41,056 nt of DNA from Actinomycetes bacterium (lineage in GTDB: Bacteria; Actinomycetota; Acidimicrobiia; Acidimicrobiales; RAAP-2): assembly GCA_021790675.1 (NCBI GenBank), contig JAJYGN010000005.1, positions 1 to 41,056 on the forward strand. Direction: 5' to 3'. The notes below the pieces were generated by a model. That model made no database searches. It saw nothing but the letters and a program-made list of their open reading frames with translations, and was not told the origin of the DNA. Shown here piece by piece: positions 15,344 through 25,351 of this stretch (position 1 is the stretch's first letter; every line of letters begins with the position of its first letter). The position numbers and the translations under genes were made by a program.

Positions 15344-16937
15344 CGAGGACTCCGTTGGCGAGTTCGATGACGTCGTCGCACCACGCGACGACGTGAGCGT
15401 CGTGAGTCGCCACCAGCACCGACGTCTCGGTGCGCTCGAGCAGCGCGAGAAGCGCCGTGGTCTCCTCGGCCCCGAGGCCGCTGGTGGGCTCGTCGAGAAC
15501 CACGAGCTCAGGTGACGTCGCGAGGGCGCGTACGACTGCGATCCGTTGACGCTCGCCGCGTGAGAGCTCGCCCCAGCGAGTGTCCGCGGTGACGGAAAGG
15601 CCCAAACTCGCCAGATCGGCGACGTAGTCGCGCGACGTCGCGCGGCCCACAGCGATGACGTCGCGTACGAAGCCCGCGGTGAGGCCGACGTCGGCGCCGA
15701 CGTAGGCCAGATGGCGACGCAGATCCGCCTCGTCGATGTCGGCGATCTCTACGCCCCCGACGGCGACGGATCCGTCGGCGTACTCGTCCAGGCCGGCGAT
15801 CGCACGAAGCAGAGCCGACTTGCCCGAACCTGAGACTCCGACGAGGGCGACCCGTCGGCCCCGGGTGATCTCGAAGCTGGCGTGGCGCACGATCGCCGAG
15901 GCGTCCTCGCCGGTGCCCTCGACGACGCGCACTGCGCGTACCTCCAGAGTGGCCCCGTCAGGCCATGACCCACGGCTCCGGGGGCGTTCGTCGGCGAGTT
16001 CGTCGAGGCGCTCTGCCGCACCGCTCACCGCTACCGCGCTCTCGAGTGCGCCGCGCCAGGTGACGGCGTGCTCGAAGGTTGAGAGGGCTACGAGGGCACT
16101 CACGACGAGCCACAGTGGCGCCGACGTGGGGTGGGCGATGGCCACACCGGTGAGGGCCAGGGTAGTGGCGAGGGGGGCGGCCAGGCGCACGAGGCGTGCG
16201 GTGCGATCGCGGGCGAGTTCGGCGCGCTCGAGTTCGGCGTCCCCGTCGTGGGCGAGGCGCGCGGCGTAGTCGGCGCGCCCGAGCGCGGCGAGCTCGGGCG
16301 TCGCTCCGGCGAGCTCGACGAGAACCGCACGGTAGCGTCCGCGCTGGGCGCGCACGAGCTTGTCCGCGTTGACCAGCGCGGGATATCCGCCAAGCACCAT
16401 TCCCACGGCGACGAGTTGGGCGACGGCGAGTAATCCGGCGACCGGCCACCACGTACCGTGCGCTGGCAGGAACCCGATGATCAAGTCGGTCAGAATCGAT
16501 GCCGCGAGTGAGCTGATCGCCGGTACGACGCCGCGCAGCCAGAGGTCTTGGAGCTCGTCGGTGTCACGCAGCGAGCGCTCTAGCAGGTCGCCTGCGGCTT
16601 GGGTGCGCCAGCGTCGGTACGACCACCGCCCAATGGTCTCGACGAGCCAACGTCGCCAGCGCGTCACGGCCGACAGACCCAGGCGATGGGCGCTCATGCG
16701 CTCGTAGAAGCGGATCGGCGACCGCAAGAAGGCGAGTAGCTCGATCACGATGAGTACTCCTGCCACGGCAGCGAGGCCCGGACGGCGCGCGCTCTCCACC
16801 AGCAGGGCGAGTGCGCCGACGCTGAGAGCGACGCCACTGAGAGTTGCGATGAGTCCGGCGATGAGGGCGCTTGCGAGCGCGCGTCGCGGTGGTCGGGCTC
16901 GCTCCAGCCAGGTCAGGAGGCGTCGCAGGTCGCTCAC
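15333..16937 (-). CDS. cydC: CydC-like ABC exporter subunit
   Basis: A 534-residue half-transporter with a six-helix membrane domain (about residues 1-300) and a nucleotide-binding domain. [21 protein letters not shown] and [19 protein letters not shown] match the CydC-specific RYLERLxSHD and DVDALQDLYLR regions. The NBD has Walker [13 protein letters not shown], signature LSRGERQR, Walker [11 protein letters not shown] with the catalytic glutamate, and the switch histidine (VATHDAH). It therefore carries the hydrolytically competent P-loop, Walker B and histidine. In other bacteria CydDC supports cytochrome bd assembly by moving haem or thiols; no cydAB genes lie in this window. GTG 16937 overlaps the CydD-like stop (GTGA). 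Confidence 0.83.
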
Positions 16938-18412
16938 GTCATCACGACCTGATGTGCGTCGAGCAGCGGCGCGTCCACGGTGGCTTCGATGATCGCCACA
17001 TCGGCGTGTTCGTTCAAGAGGCGTGAGACCAGTTCGCGATTCGCGACGTCAAGAACCCCGGCCACGTCGTCGAGCAGGATCAGCGCGGGTCGAGCCAGCA
17101 GGGTGCGGGCGAGTACCAGACGTACTCTCTCCCCGCTCGAGAGCCCGCGACCGTCGGCGTCGAGGCGAAGGTCGAGGTCAGCGAAGCGATCAGTGTCCAG
17201 GCCCAGGCGAACGAGAAGTGCTCGTACGTCGTCTCGCTCGTGTGCCTCGCCCAGGGTGAGGTTGTCCCACAGCGACTGAGACAGAAGCGGGCTTTCGGCG
17301 CTGACGTAGGCGATGGGCGCGGCGCCGCGGCGCACCACGCCCTCGCGAGGGGCGGTCCAGCCGATCAATGTGTGCAAGAGGGTCGTCTTGCCACTACCCG
17401 AGGGGCCAGTCACGAGCACTCGGTCACCGCGCTCGACACGAAGGTCGACGCGCGCGTCGCTCGCGTGCGTGGTCAGCGCCTCGACGTCGAGCAGCGTTCC
17501 GGCGCTGGTGATCTCGAAGGTGTCGCACGCGTCGAGTACGGCTCGCGCGGTGGTGACGTCCTCGCGCCGATGGAAGGCGACGCCGTAGCGGCGCACGTGA
17601 CCGAACAGCTCGGCGGTGACGAGGACCGCGATCAATGCGCGCAACAATGTGATGCGCCCGTCGAGCAGTCCGAATCCGACCACCATCGCAACCAGCCCCA
17701 CGCTCACCCCGGCCAGGAACTCGGTCACGAGTGACGAGGACAACGACACGCGAACGGCGCGCTCGACGATGACGTGTTCGGAGTCGCTGATCGCTGCGAT
17801 CTCGTTGGCTCCGTAGGCGACCGCGCCAAGGGCGCGCAGGTCGGGTGCGTGGCTGATGAGCTCGAGCTGTCGGGATTCGAGGACGTTGCGACGCGCACGA
17901 AAGTCGGCGTCCATGGCGTTGGCGCGCCGTCCGGCGCGAAGATAGAGAGGAACGGCCACTCCGAGCAGGGCCAGCACGATCGCCAGAGGAAGAAGACCAG
18001 CCGCCCAGAAGAGGACGACCAGTCCCAGCGACGCTACGCGTGCGCTCGCGCTCAGGACGTCGAGCGCGGGCAGAGACGACACGTCCTCGATGGCGTGGGC
18101 GAGATCGCTGCGCCCTCGTTCGCCCTCGCGGCGGGGCCGCACCATGAGAGTCGTGACGACTCGCCGGTAGCGGTGGCGCAGCCGAGCGGCCGCGTACGCC
18201 GTCCACGCCTCGCTCATTTCAGCGCCGAGCAGGCGCCCGAGCACGACGACGCCGAGGAGGACGAGGCCCGAAGTGACCCGACCCTCGGCGAGCCAGACCA
18301 CCGCTCGAGCGCTCAAGAGAGCTAGGGCCAAGCCCCAGAGCGCCAGTGACGCGCCTAGGAGACGCGCGAACGAGCGGCCGGCGTCGGGGTTGGCGTCTGC
18401 GGGGGGTGTCAC
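16934..18412 (-). CDS. cydD: CydD-like ABC exporter subunit with degenerate ATPase motifs
   Basis: A 492-residue half-transporter and partner of the CydC-like gene, which starts within its stop codon. The membrane domain holds EMSEAWTAYAAARLRHRYR, as in CydD. In the NBD, Walker A is normal (TGPSGSGKTTLL), and the signature region is GLSSGERVRL. Walker B reads LILLDDVAG, with Asp in place of the catalytic Glu, and the switch region reads IIEATVDAP, with no histidine. This half probably binds ATP but hydrolyses it poorly, making the dimer asymmetric. I moved the start to GTG 18412, because TAGCAT (18424-18419) ends six bases before it; TTG 18418 would add two residues. The family assignment rests on the pairing and on the membrane-domain motifs. 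Confidence 0.78.
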   Translation of the reverse strand: MTPPADANPDAGRSFARLLGASLALWGLALALLSARAVVWLAEGRVTSGLVLLGVVVLGRLLGAEMSEAWTAYAAARLRHRYRRVVTTLMVRPRREGERGRSDLAHAIEDVSSLPALDVLSASARVASLGLVVLFWAAGLLPLAIVLALLGVAVPLYLRAGRRANAMDADFRARRNVLESRQLELISHAPDLRALGAVAYGANEIAAISDSEHVIVERAVRVSLSSSLVTEFLAGVSVGLVAMVVGFGLLDGRITLLRALIAVLVTAELFGHVRRYGVAFHRREDVTTARAVLDACDTFEITSAGTLLDVEALTTHASDARVDLRVERGDRVLVTGPSGSGKTTLLHTLIGWTAPREGVVRRGAAPIAYVSAESPLLSQSLWDNLTLGEAHERDDVRALLVRLGLDTDRFADLDLRLDADGRGLSSGERVRLVLARTLLARPALILLDDVAGVLDVANRELVSRLLNEHADVAIIEATVDAPLLDAHQVVMT

Positions 18413-18418
18413 CGTCAA

Positions 18419-18424
18419 ATGCTA
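18419..18424 (-). promoter_or_regulatory. Leaderless -10 element of the cydDC-like operon
   Basis: TAGCAT on the minus strand ends exactly six bases before GTG 18412, with no Shine-Dalgarno sequence. The element sits in the short gap after the TM0106-family gene, so the cydDC pair probably has its own promoter. Confidence 0.6.
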
Positions 18425-18440
18425 ACGACCGCCCCGGTTC

Positions 18441-20129
18441 CTAGACCTCGTCGCGGTGAGCGAGCAGGCGAGCCGGACCGTTCAGCCAGTCGCGCAGCGC
18501 CTTGGTGGCGCGACAGTCGTCCTCGTTGTAGTCGAGGATGCGCTGGCGCGAGGCCTCGGCGAGTGGGCCCGCGCCGCGCGCCACCTCGTACCAGGCCATC
18601 GAGGCCTCGCCACTCGGCGTGGGGTCTCGCCAGTGGAAGCCCGCTCCCGTGGCGAGCAATTTGAGGCCCAGTGGTCCCTCGGTCTGGATCTGGGCTTTGG
18701 CCAAGGCGTGCAGGTCGACCCACTGGCTGGGTCGCGCATCGCGGAACTCGCGCAGATCGTCGATGGTGGGTCCACCGGTCACCGGCACCGCGACGGCGCG
18801 ATTCATGGCCCCGTCTTCGGCCTGGGCCCAGAAGCAGTAAGCCGCGAGGCTGAGACCCGCGTGGCGACACGTTGCGCGCAGGGCATCGAACCAGGCCCAG
18901 AACCGCGCGAAGAGGTTGGCCTCCGCGTCGGCGTCGAGCTCGTCCCAATTTGCGAAGTACCGGTACCCCGGAGTCACGCCGACAGCGCGATCGGCTGCGG
19001 AGTCGGCGACGTGGACGACCGCGCCCCACAGGTACGTGGCGTCGCCGTAACTCTCCATGTCGATATCAACTTCGACGTCGGCGTTAGGACATCCCATCTG
19101 CTTGAGCCCCGCGATGCGCAGAGGCCCACCGTTGGCGTGGGCCCGTGCGCGGTAGATGAGGTCGTCGAGCTTGTCGATCGAGGCCCCCAGGACTCCCTCG
19201 AGTGAGTTGTCGGCGACACGCCGGCGGGCTGAACGGGCGAGCCGCGGGTCGAGGGTCGCGAGCCGCGCACGCGTCGTCACCCCGTGTTCGCGCAGCAGGA
19301 CCTGCTGGGGGGCCGATGTGAAGCGCGTCAGGGACACGTCGTCGATCTCTTCGAGCTCGCTCTGGCAGTGGCTGGCGTAGGGGCAGTCGAGGCAGTCGCG
19401 GTGCCAGTACGCCTTGGTGGGGAAGGGGCCGCCCTCGCGAAGCCAGCGGTCGTGCTCCTCGATGACGGCGAGACGACGTTCGTAGTACTCGTCGTACGCC
19501 GCGAGGTTGAACCGCGGGTAGTCACGGCCGGCGAGATCGAACCAGAAGACGCGCCGACGTCGGTCGACGACGCCCGCGTGCGCGGCTGCGCCCACGTAGC
19601 CGAGCGCGCCAAGGACCCGCGTCGCGTGCGCCAGGACGATGCCGGTGCGTGTCACGGTGGGTGAGGAGCGCACGCCGAGGCCGTTGGTGAACAACGCTTC
19701 AGCGGGGGAGAGGCGCTCGATCGTCCCTTCCAGGATCCGCCGGGTGAGAGCGATCTCGACGACCTCGATGTTCTTGATCACCAGCGGCGCGTAGGTGTAC
19801 TTCGACCCGACACGACCGACTCGCACGAGGGCCTGGACGCGCGCGCGTCGACGACCCACTACGTCATCGGGCAGGTAGGGCGAGACGACGAGACCGGTGC
19901 CCTCGTCGAGATGCTTGAGTGTCTCGTTCATATCAGCGGGTCGGGCGGCGTCGGCGTGGGCGTCGAGCATCTCGGCGATCACGTTGTCACGTACGGCCTC
20001 GGCGTCGCGCCGACGGCGCTGGATCTCGGTGCTCGCGGGCGCGGGCGTGAAGTCGAAGGGCTCGCCTCTCGACAGGGCGACGCGATGCGGGCAGGCCAGG
20101 ATCTCGTCGCCGCGCAGGGGTCTTACCAC
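18441..20129 (-). CDS. TM0106-family RecB-like nuclease with RNase H-like domain
   Basis: A 562-residue two-domain protein. The N-terminal half is Cas4/RecB-like: an early cysteine (C13, in LACPHR) and a later cluster C246-x2-C249-x5-C255 (RDCLDCPYASHC) would bind an Fe-S cluster. The C-terminal half is an RNase H-like (DEDD) exonuclease fold with VDIDMES and, near the end, ILDYNEDDCRAT. In the RecB-like half the usual acidic residues are hard to find: VGRRRARVQAL and APLVIKNIEV occupy the places where GRxD and E-x-K are expected, so that active site may be changed. A role in DNA processing or repair is likely but unproven. I chose GTG 20129 because TAGGCT (20141-20136) ends six bases upstream; TTG 20135 is the alternative. 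It sits between two ABC exporter pairs without an evident functional link. Confidence 0.82.
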   Translation of the reverse strand: MVRPLRGDEILACPHRVALSRGEPFDFTPAPASTEIQRRRRDAEAVRDNVIAEMLDAHADAARPADMNETLKHLDEGTGLVVSPYLPDDVVGRRRARVQALVRVGRVGSKYTYAPLVIKNIEVVEIALTRRILEGTIERLSPAEALFTNGLGVRSSPTVTRTGIVLAHATRVLGALGYVGAAAHAGVVDRRRRVFWFDLAGRDYPRFNLAAYDEYYERRLAVIEEHDRWLREGGPFPTKAYWHRDCLDCPYASHCQSELEEIDDVSLTRFTSAPQQVLLREHGVTTRARLATLDPRLARSARRRVADNSLEGVLGASIDKLDDLIYRARAHANGGPLRIAGLKQMGCPNADVEVDIDMESYGDATYLWGAVVHVADSAADRAVGVTPGYRYFANWDELDADAEANLFARFWAWFDALRATCRHAGLSLAAYCFWAQAEDGAMNRAVAVPVTGGPTIDDLREFRDARPSQWVDLHALAKAQIQTEGPLGLKLLATGAGFHWRDPTPSGEASMAWYEVARGAGPLAEASRQRILDYNEDDCRATKALRDWLNGPARLLAHRDEV

Positions 20130-20135
20130 GGCCAA

Positions 20136-20141
20136 AGCCTA
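20136..20141 (-). promoter_or_regulatory. Leaderless -10 element of the TM0106-family gene
   Basis: TAGGCT on the minus strand ends exactly six bases before GTG 20129. It overlaps the last codons of the upstream ABC gene (stop at 20139), so this gene can be transcribed separately from the exporter pair. Confidence 0.6.
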
Positions 20142-21893
20142 CGAGTCACGCGCTCCCTCGTTGCGCCAGCTGCGCCAGAGCGACGCGTACTCGCCGCCGA
20201 GGGCCACGAGTTCATCGTGGGTCCCCAGCTCGGCGATACGCCCGTCGACGACGACGCACACCCGATCCGCGTCGTGTGCGGTGTGCAGACGGTGAGCGAT
20301 TGCGATCACGGTGCGCCCGGCGAGCACCGCGGCGAGCGACCGCTCGAGGTGGCGCGCGGCGCGCGGATCCAGCAGCGCGGTGGCCTCATCGAGTACCAGG
20401 GTGTGCGGATCTGCGAGCACCAGGCGGGCTAGGGCCAGCTGCTGGGCCTGGGCCGGGGTGAGGGCGTGCCCCGTGGTGCCTAACTCGGTGTCGAGGCGCT
20501 CGGGCAGGGCTTGGACCCATTCCAAGGCGTCGACGGCGTCGAGAGCGCGCAGGAGGTTCTCGTCGGTGGCGTCGGGTTGGGCCAGGGCCAGGTTGTCACG
20601 TACCGTGCCGATGAAGATGTGGTGCTCTTGGGTCACCAGGGCGACGTGGCGTCGCAGCGCGGCGAGCGGCATCGACGCCAGCTCGACGTCGCCCACACGC
20701 ACCGAGCCCACTCGTGGCGCGTCGATGCCGGCGATTAGGCGCCCCAGAGTGGACTTGCCCGCGCCCGAGGGGCCCACGATCGCGAGGCGCTCGCCCGCGC
20801 GCACCGAGAGCGACACATCGCGCAGCACGTCGCGGCCTTCGCGATAGGCGTAGGAGACGTGCTCGACCGTGATGGTCTCTGACGTGGGCGTGGGACCGTG
20901 CGCGGGACGGTCGTCGCGCACGGTGGCCACGCCGAAGAGCCGCGCCATTGAGGTCTGGCCGATTTGGAGTTCGTCGAGCCAGGAGATGATCCGATCCAGC
21001 GGATCGTTGATTTGGACCACGTAGAGAGTCACTGTGGTGGCCGCGCCCACAGAAATCGAGTGGTGAAGGGCGAGCCAGCCGCTCCAGGCGAGCGTCGTGG
21101 CCACCGCGAGCGAGAAGGCGGTCTCCACCGTGGGAAACCAGACTAGGCGCATGAGCAAGGTGTACATCTCGGCGTAGAAGTTCTCACGCACGTTGGCGTC
21201 GATGCGATCGCGTTGGCGGCGGCCCAGGCGGTGCGCGTCGACGGTGCGCGCGCCCTCGGACGTCTCGGCGACCGTTCCGGACAGAGTGGCGTAGCTGATG
21301 CGTTCGCGAACGTAGCCGGGACGGGCGAAGCGTAGGTAGCGGCGGGTCGAGAAGTAGAGCAGGGGGACCGAGACGAGCCCCGCGAGACTTGCGAGGGGGC
21401 TGACGAGCAGCATCGCGACGATCGTGATCAGCGCCTGGACGATGGCGACCAGCCACTCGGGAACGGCGAAACGCACGGTGCGCGACAGGGCGTCGATATC
21501 GTTGGTCGTGCGACTTAGCAGGTCGCCGGTGCTCGTGCGCTCGACCTCGACGAGGGGCAGGGCCAAGACGCTCGCGAGGAACTCCTCGCGCAGTTGGGCG
21601 AAGATCTTCTCGCCCAGGATGTAGCTGCGCCGTCGAGCGAGAAAGGAGAGCCCCGCATAGGCGAGCGATGCCGCGAGGAGTCCTCCCACCTCGCGGGTGA
21701 TCAGTGCGCTCGTGAGTTGATGGTGTGCGGCGAGATTGGTGATCTGGCCGATGATCCACGCGGGCACGAGCGCCACGGCGGCGGCCAGCGCGTAGAGCGA
21801 GAGCATGCGCAGGCCCTCGCCACGATGTTGGCGTGCGAGGATCATCGCGTGCGCGCGCACCTCGCTCGCACCGGCGACGGGTAGCTGGCTCAC
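20139..21893 (-). CDS. ABC exporter half with intact Walker motifs and altered signature
   Basis: A 584-residue type IV ABC half-exporter. The membrane domain has six helices (about residues 25-310) and includes GDLLSRTTNDIDALSRTV, typical of multidrug/lipid exporters. In the NBD, Walker A (VGPSGAGKSTL), Q-loop (VTQEHHIF), Walker B with the catalytic glutamate (TLVLDEATALLD) and the switch histidine (IAIAHRL) are all intact. The LSGGQ signature is replaced by LTPAQAQQ. The partner encoded upstream shows the reverse pattern, so the two must form a heterodimer with one working ATP site. The exported substrate is unknown. GTG 21893 overlaps the partner's stop codon (GTGA). Confidence 0.9.
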   Translation of the reverse strand: MSQLPVAGASEVRAHAMILARQHRGEGLRMLSLYALAAAVALVPAWIIGQITNLAAHHQLTSALITREVGGLLAASLAYAGLSFLARRRSYILGEKIFAQLREEFLASVLALPLVEVERTSTGDLLSRTTNDIDALSRTVRFAVPEWLVAIVQALITIVAMLLVSPLASLAGLVSVPLLYFSTRRYLRFARPGYVRERISYATLSGTVAETSEGARTVDAHRLGRRQRDRIDANVRENFYAEMYTLLMRLVWFPTVETAFSLAVATTLAWSGWLALHHSISVGAATTVTLYVVQINDPLDRIISWLDELQIGQTSMARLFGVATVRDDRPAHGPTPTSETITVEHVSYAYREGRDVLRDVSLSVRAGERLAIVGPSGAGKSTLGRLIAGIDAPRVGSVRVGDVELASMPLAALRRHVALVTQEHHIFIGTVRDNLALAQPDATDENLLRALDAVDALEWVQALPERLDTELGTTGHALTPAQAQQLALARLVLADPHTLVLDEATALLDPRAARHLERSLAAVLAGRTVIAIAHRLHTAHDADRVCVVVDGRIAELGTHDELVALGGEYASLWRSWRNEGARDS

Positions 21894-23614
21894 GAGTCCT
21901 CCCTCAAGACGATTTGGCGGTAGAGCGCCGAAGACGCCACGAGGTGATCGTGCGTCCCTTCAGCCACGACTTGACCGCCGGAAACGAGAAACACGGTGTC
22001 CATCCTCTCGAGCATCAGGGGACTCGTTGAGGCGACGAGCGTCGCGTGCTCGCGACGCATCTCTCCAAGCCGCGCGGCGATGCGGCCCTCGGTGTGGGTG
22101 TCGACGGCCGAGGTGGGCTCGACGAGGATCAGCACGTCGGCCTCGGTGAGAAAGGCGCGGGCCAGTGCGAGGCGCTGGCGCTGGCCACCCGAGAAGCTCC
22201 GGCCGCGTTCGTCGACCCTCGTGGCGAGACCGTCGTCGAGCGCGTCGAGCACGTCGAGGGCGCTCACGGCGTTGAGGGCGGCCAGGATTCGTTCGTCGAC
22301 CGAGGTTCCGTGGGGGACGAGTTCGTAGCGCAGCTCGCCTGAGAACAGGCGCGGCTCGATGTCGTTGACGACGATGTGGCGTCGGGTGTCGGACACTGAG
22401 AAGTCCCCGAGGGCGTATCCGTTGACCGTCACGCCTTCGACATTGGGAATGAAGCGCCCGAGGCGGTCGGCCAGGGCCGACGACTCCGCGGGCGTCTCGG
22501 TGACGACGGCGTAGACCCGCCCGCGCTCGAGGTGGATGCCGCTGCGCTCGTCAAGGACTCGCTCGACGCGACCGGGCCAGTCGCGTGGTTGGGCGGGATC
22601 GCGCACTGTCGCCTCGATGCTCAGCAGTCGCACGACCTTGCCTGCGCCCACGTAGGCCCGCGTGGCCATGATCGTGTATTGAATGACCTCGCGCAGGGGC
22701 GTTGTGAGGAACGTCGCGTAGCCGAAGAAGGCCACGAGCTGGCCGGGCTGGAGTGTTCCGCGGGCGACCTCGTGCGCGCCGATGAAGGTGACCACGCTCG
22801 TGAGGATCGCCGGCAGCAGCAACTGGCCTGACTCGAGGGCGGCTTGGGGCACGGCGGCGCGCACGCCCGCTCGGCGCACCAGGCCACTCTGGACGCGATA
22901 GTTGCGCAAGAAGACCTCTTCGCCGCCGATGCCGCGCAGGATCCTCAGCCCGGCGACCGTGTCGGTGCCGAGCGCCGCGAGGCGTCCGGTCGCTTCGCGC
23001 TGGGCGGCCTGGGCCGTGTGCAGGGGGCGCATGAGGGGCGTCGTCAGGACGGCGAGGGCCGGCACTCCAATGAGAACAATCAAGCCCAACAGGTGCGATG
23101 AGCTGAGCAAGATTGCCGAGACGATGAGCCACGAGATGATGGCGCCGATGAAGCGAGCCAGGGAGTCGAAGGCCATGCCGATGCGCGGGGCGTCCGCGCC
23201 GACGGAGTTCACGATGTCGCCTGACGGTATTTCGTCGGTCAGTGCGGTGCCCGAGGCCGTGACGTGGCGTCCCACGACCTGGACGGTGCGGTAGGCCGCG
23301 CGCATCCAGTTGGTGACGGCCAGCTGGTGGCGCAGGGCACCGCTGACCGCCTGGATGACGCCAAGCAGGGCAATGAGGCCGGCCCATTTCCAGAGCTGTG
23401 ACGGATGTCCTGCGGCGATGCCGTGGTCGACTGCGCCGCCCACCGCCGCCCACAACAGGGCTTGGGAGAGCATCCACGCCGTGGCGCACAGCGTCGCCGC
23501 CACAATGGTGCCTCGCTGGAGCCGTGCGAGCCAAAACAAGTAGTGGCGCGCGGAGCGGATATCGGGTGTGCCTGGATCGGCCACCGGGAGTTCTCGGAAT
23601 GGCAGATGGGGCAC
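21890..23614 (-). CDS. ABC exporter half with intact signature and degenerate Walker motifs
   Basis: A 574-residue half-exporter. The membrane domain (about residues 30-330) contains EIPSGDIVNSVGADAPRIG and the coupling-helix region GLRILRGIGGEE. The NBD is strongly degenerate: the P-loop position reads VVTETPAESSALADRLG, without GxxGxGKS. Walker B reads VLILVEPTSAVD, keeping Glu but replacing the preceding Asp with Val. The switch region reads LVASTSPLML, with no histidine. The signature FSGGQRQRLALARA is intact. This half therefore supplies the signature to the other half's ATP site and may not bind ATP itself. The start at GTG 23614 has AAAGTT six bases upstream. The gene begins 41 bases after the mature 3' end of rnpB. 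Confidence 0.87.
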   Translation of the reverse strand: MPHLPFRELPVADPGTPDIRSARHYLFWLARLQRGTIVAATLCATAWMLSQALLWAAVGGAVDHGIAAGHPSQLWKWAGLIALLGVIQAVSGALRHQLAVTNWMRAAYRTVQVVGRHVTASGTALTDEIPSGDIVNSVGADAPRIGMAFDSLARFIGAIISWLIVSAILLSSSHLLGLIVLIGVPALAVLTTPLMRPLHTAQAAQREATGRLAALGTDTVAGLRILRGIGGEEVFLRNYRVQSGLVRRAGVRAAVPQAALESGQLLLPAILTSVVTFIGAHEVARGTLQPGQLVAFFGYATFLTTPLREVIQYTIMATRAYVGAGKVVRLLSIEATVRDPAQPRDWPGRVERVLDERSGIHLERGRVYAVVTETPAESSALADRLGRFIPNVEGVTVNGYALGDFSVSDTRRHIVVNDIEPRLFSGELRYELVPHGTSVDERILAALNAVSALDVLDALDDGLATRVDERGRSFSGGQRQRLALARAFLTEADVLILVEPTSAVDTHTEGRIAARLGEMRREHATLVASTSPLMLERMDTVFLVSGGQVVAEGTHDHLVASSALYRQIVLREDS

Positions 23615-23655
23615 AACGTCAACTTTCTGGAACGTGGTCTCAATGTGAAGCGGAT

Positions 23656-24008
<353 letters not shown>

Positions 24009-24073
24009 ATCCGCAAACAGTTTTTCACACGGGCAGTGGCGACTCAAATGACAATCTCGTGACACCTCGGGGC

Positions 24074-24085
24074 TAGCCTCGCATC
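24074..24085 (+). promoter_or_regulatory. Leaderless promoter of the xseA operon
   Basis: TAGCCT at 24074-24079 is followed by six bases and GTG 24086, with no Shine-Dalgarno sequence. It fixes the xseA start and is divergent from rnpB, whose 5' end is 66 bases away. Confidence 0.62.
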
Positions 24086-25351
24086 GTGAGTACTGACGTC
24101 GACGCCGCGCAGAGCGTTCTCGAGGTCGGCGAGTTCTACCGACTCGTGACCGAGCACCTCGAATCGGCCTTCGGCCGGCGCCACGCCCGCTGGGTCCGCG
24201 GCGAAATCGCCAAGGTCTATGAGAAGAACCACCTCTACGTGGACTTGGCCGACGCCGGTGTGGCGACGTCTGATGCCAAGCGCGCGGTGCTCAACGCCCA
24301 CTGCTGGGCCAGTCAGTGGGCCCAGGTCAAGCGCACCCTGGCGGAGAGCGGCGTGACGTTGCAGTCAGGGATGATCGTCTCGTTCTACGGCTACGTCGAT
24401 GTCTACGCGCCCCAGGGCCGCATCGGCTTCACCGTGACCGACGTCGACGTCACCAGTCTTCTCGGCGACGTCGCGCGCCGGCGAGCGGAGTTGATCGCGC
24501 GACTGGGAGCCGAGAACCTCCTCGAGGCCAATAAGCGTGTCCCGCTCTCACCTGTTCCGCTGCGCGTCGGCCTGGTGGCCAGCCCCCAGACCGAGGGATT
24601 CAACGACTTCACGGGCCAGCTGCTGCGCTCGGGTTACGCGTTCGACGTGCGCCTGGTCACGACCCAGGTCCAGGGCGAGGTCGCACCGGCGCAGATCGTG
24701 CGTGCCATCGAGACGCTCGACGCGACCGACGTTGATGTGATCTGCGTCGTGCGTGGTGGCGGTTCGAAGGGAGACCTGGCGTGTTTTGATGACGAGCGCG
24801 TAGCGCGCGCGATCGCGATGGCGCGTACACCGGTCTTCACGGGCATCGGGCATACGGGTGACGAGTCGGTCGCCGACCTCGTCGCACACACCCGGGCCAT
24901 CACGCCCACCAAGCTCGGTGAGGAGATTGTCACCCTCGTCGATGCCTGGCGTGAGCGGATGGTGGTCGCTCCGGCCCGCCGTCTCTCGGCGTCCGCCCAG
25001 GCGGTTCTCGACGAGGCCGATAACTATGTCGGCGAGCGCCGGCGCACGATGAACTTTGCGGTGCGCGACCGACTGCGCGCCGAGGCCCGTCATCTCGCAT
25101 CAACGCGCGAGCGTCTCGACATCTCGGCCCGACGCGTTCTCGAGGCCTCTGCCGCCTCCCTCCAGTCTGTCCGCCAGCTTCTCGGAGCCTACGACCCGGC
25201 ACGGCGCCTGGCCCAAGGTTGGTCCATCGTCACCAACGCCCACGGCGCGGTTGTGCGAACACTCTCGCAACTTGAGGTGGGCGCGACGATGAGCGTGCGC
25301 GTGTCCGACGGAACCTTTATCAGCGTGGTCACGGAGAAGGGAACACCATGA
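24086..25351 (+). CDS. xseA: Exodeoxyribonuclease VII large subunit
   Basis: A 421-residue XseA. Exonuclease VII degrades single-stranded DNA from both ends to short oligonucleotides and takes part in repair. The N-terminal OB-fold (about residues 10-110) has RWVRGEIAKVYEKNHLYVDL and the family's strand SGMIVSFYGYVDVYAPQGR. The catalytic domain has LVASPQTEGFNDF, VVRGGGSKGDLACFDDE, and GIGHTGDESVADLVAHTRA, the counterpart of GVGHE-D-T-ADxVA-R-PTP. A coiled-coil segment follows, then YDPARRLAQGWSIV, typical of the C-terminus. The start is GTG 24086 behind TAGCCT. The stop overlaps xseB as ATGA, giving the expected stoichiometric coupling. Confidence 0.95.
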   Translation: MSTDVDAAQSVLEVGEFYRLVTEHLESAFGRRHARWVRGEIAKVYEKNHLYVDLADAGVATSDAKRAVLNAHCWASQWAQVKRTLAESGVTLQSGMIVSFYGYVDVYAPQGRIGFTVTDVDVTSLLGDVARRRAELIARLGAENLLEANKRVPLSPVPLRVGLVASPQTEGFNDFTGQLLRSGYAFDVRLVTTQVQGEVAPAQIVRAIETLDATDVDVICVVRGGGSKGDLACFDDERVARAIAMARTPVFTGIGHTGDESVADLVAHTRAITPTKLGEEIVTLVDAWRERMVVAPARRLSASAQAVLDEADNYVGERRRTMNFAVRDRLRAEARHLASTRERLDISARRVLEASAASLQSVRQLLGAYDPARRLAQGWSIVTNAHGAVVRTLSQLEVGATMSVRVSDGTFISVVTEKGTP

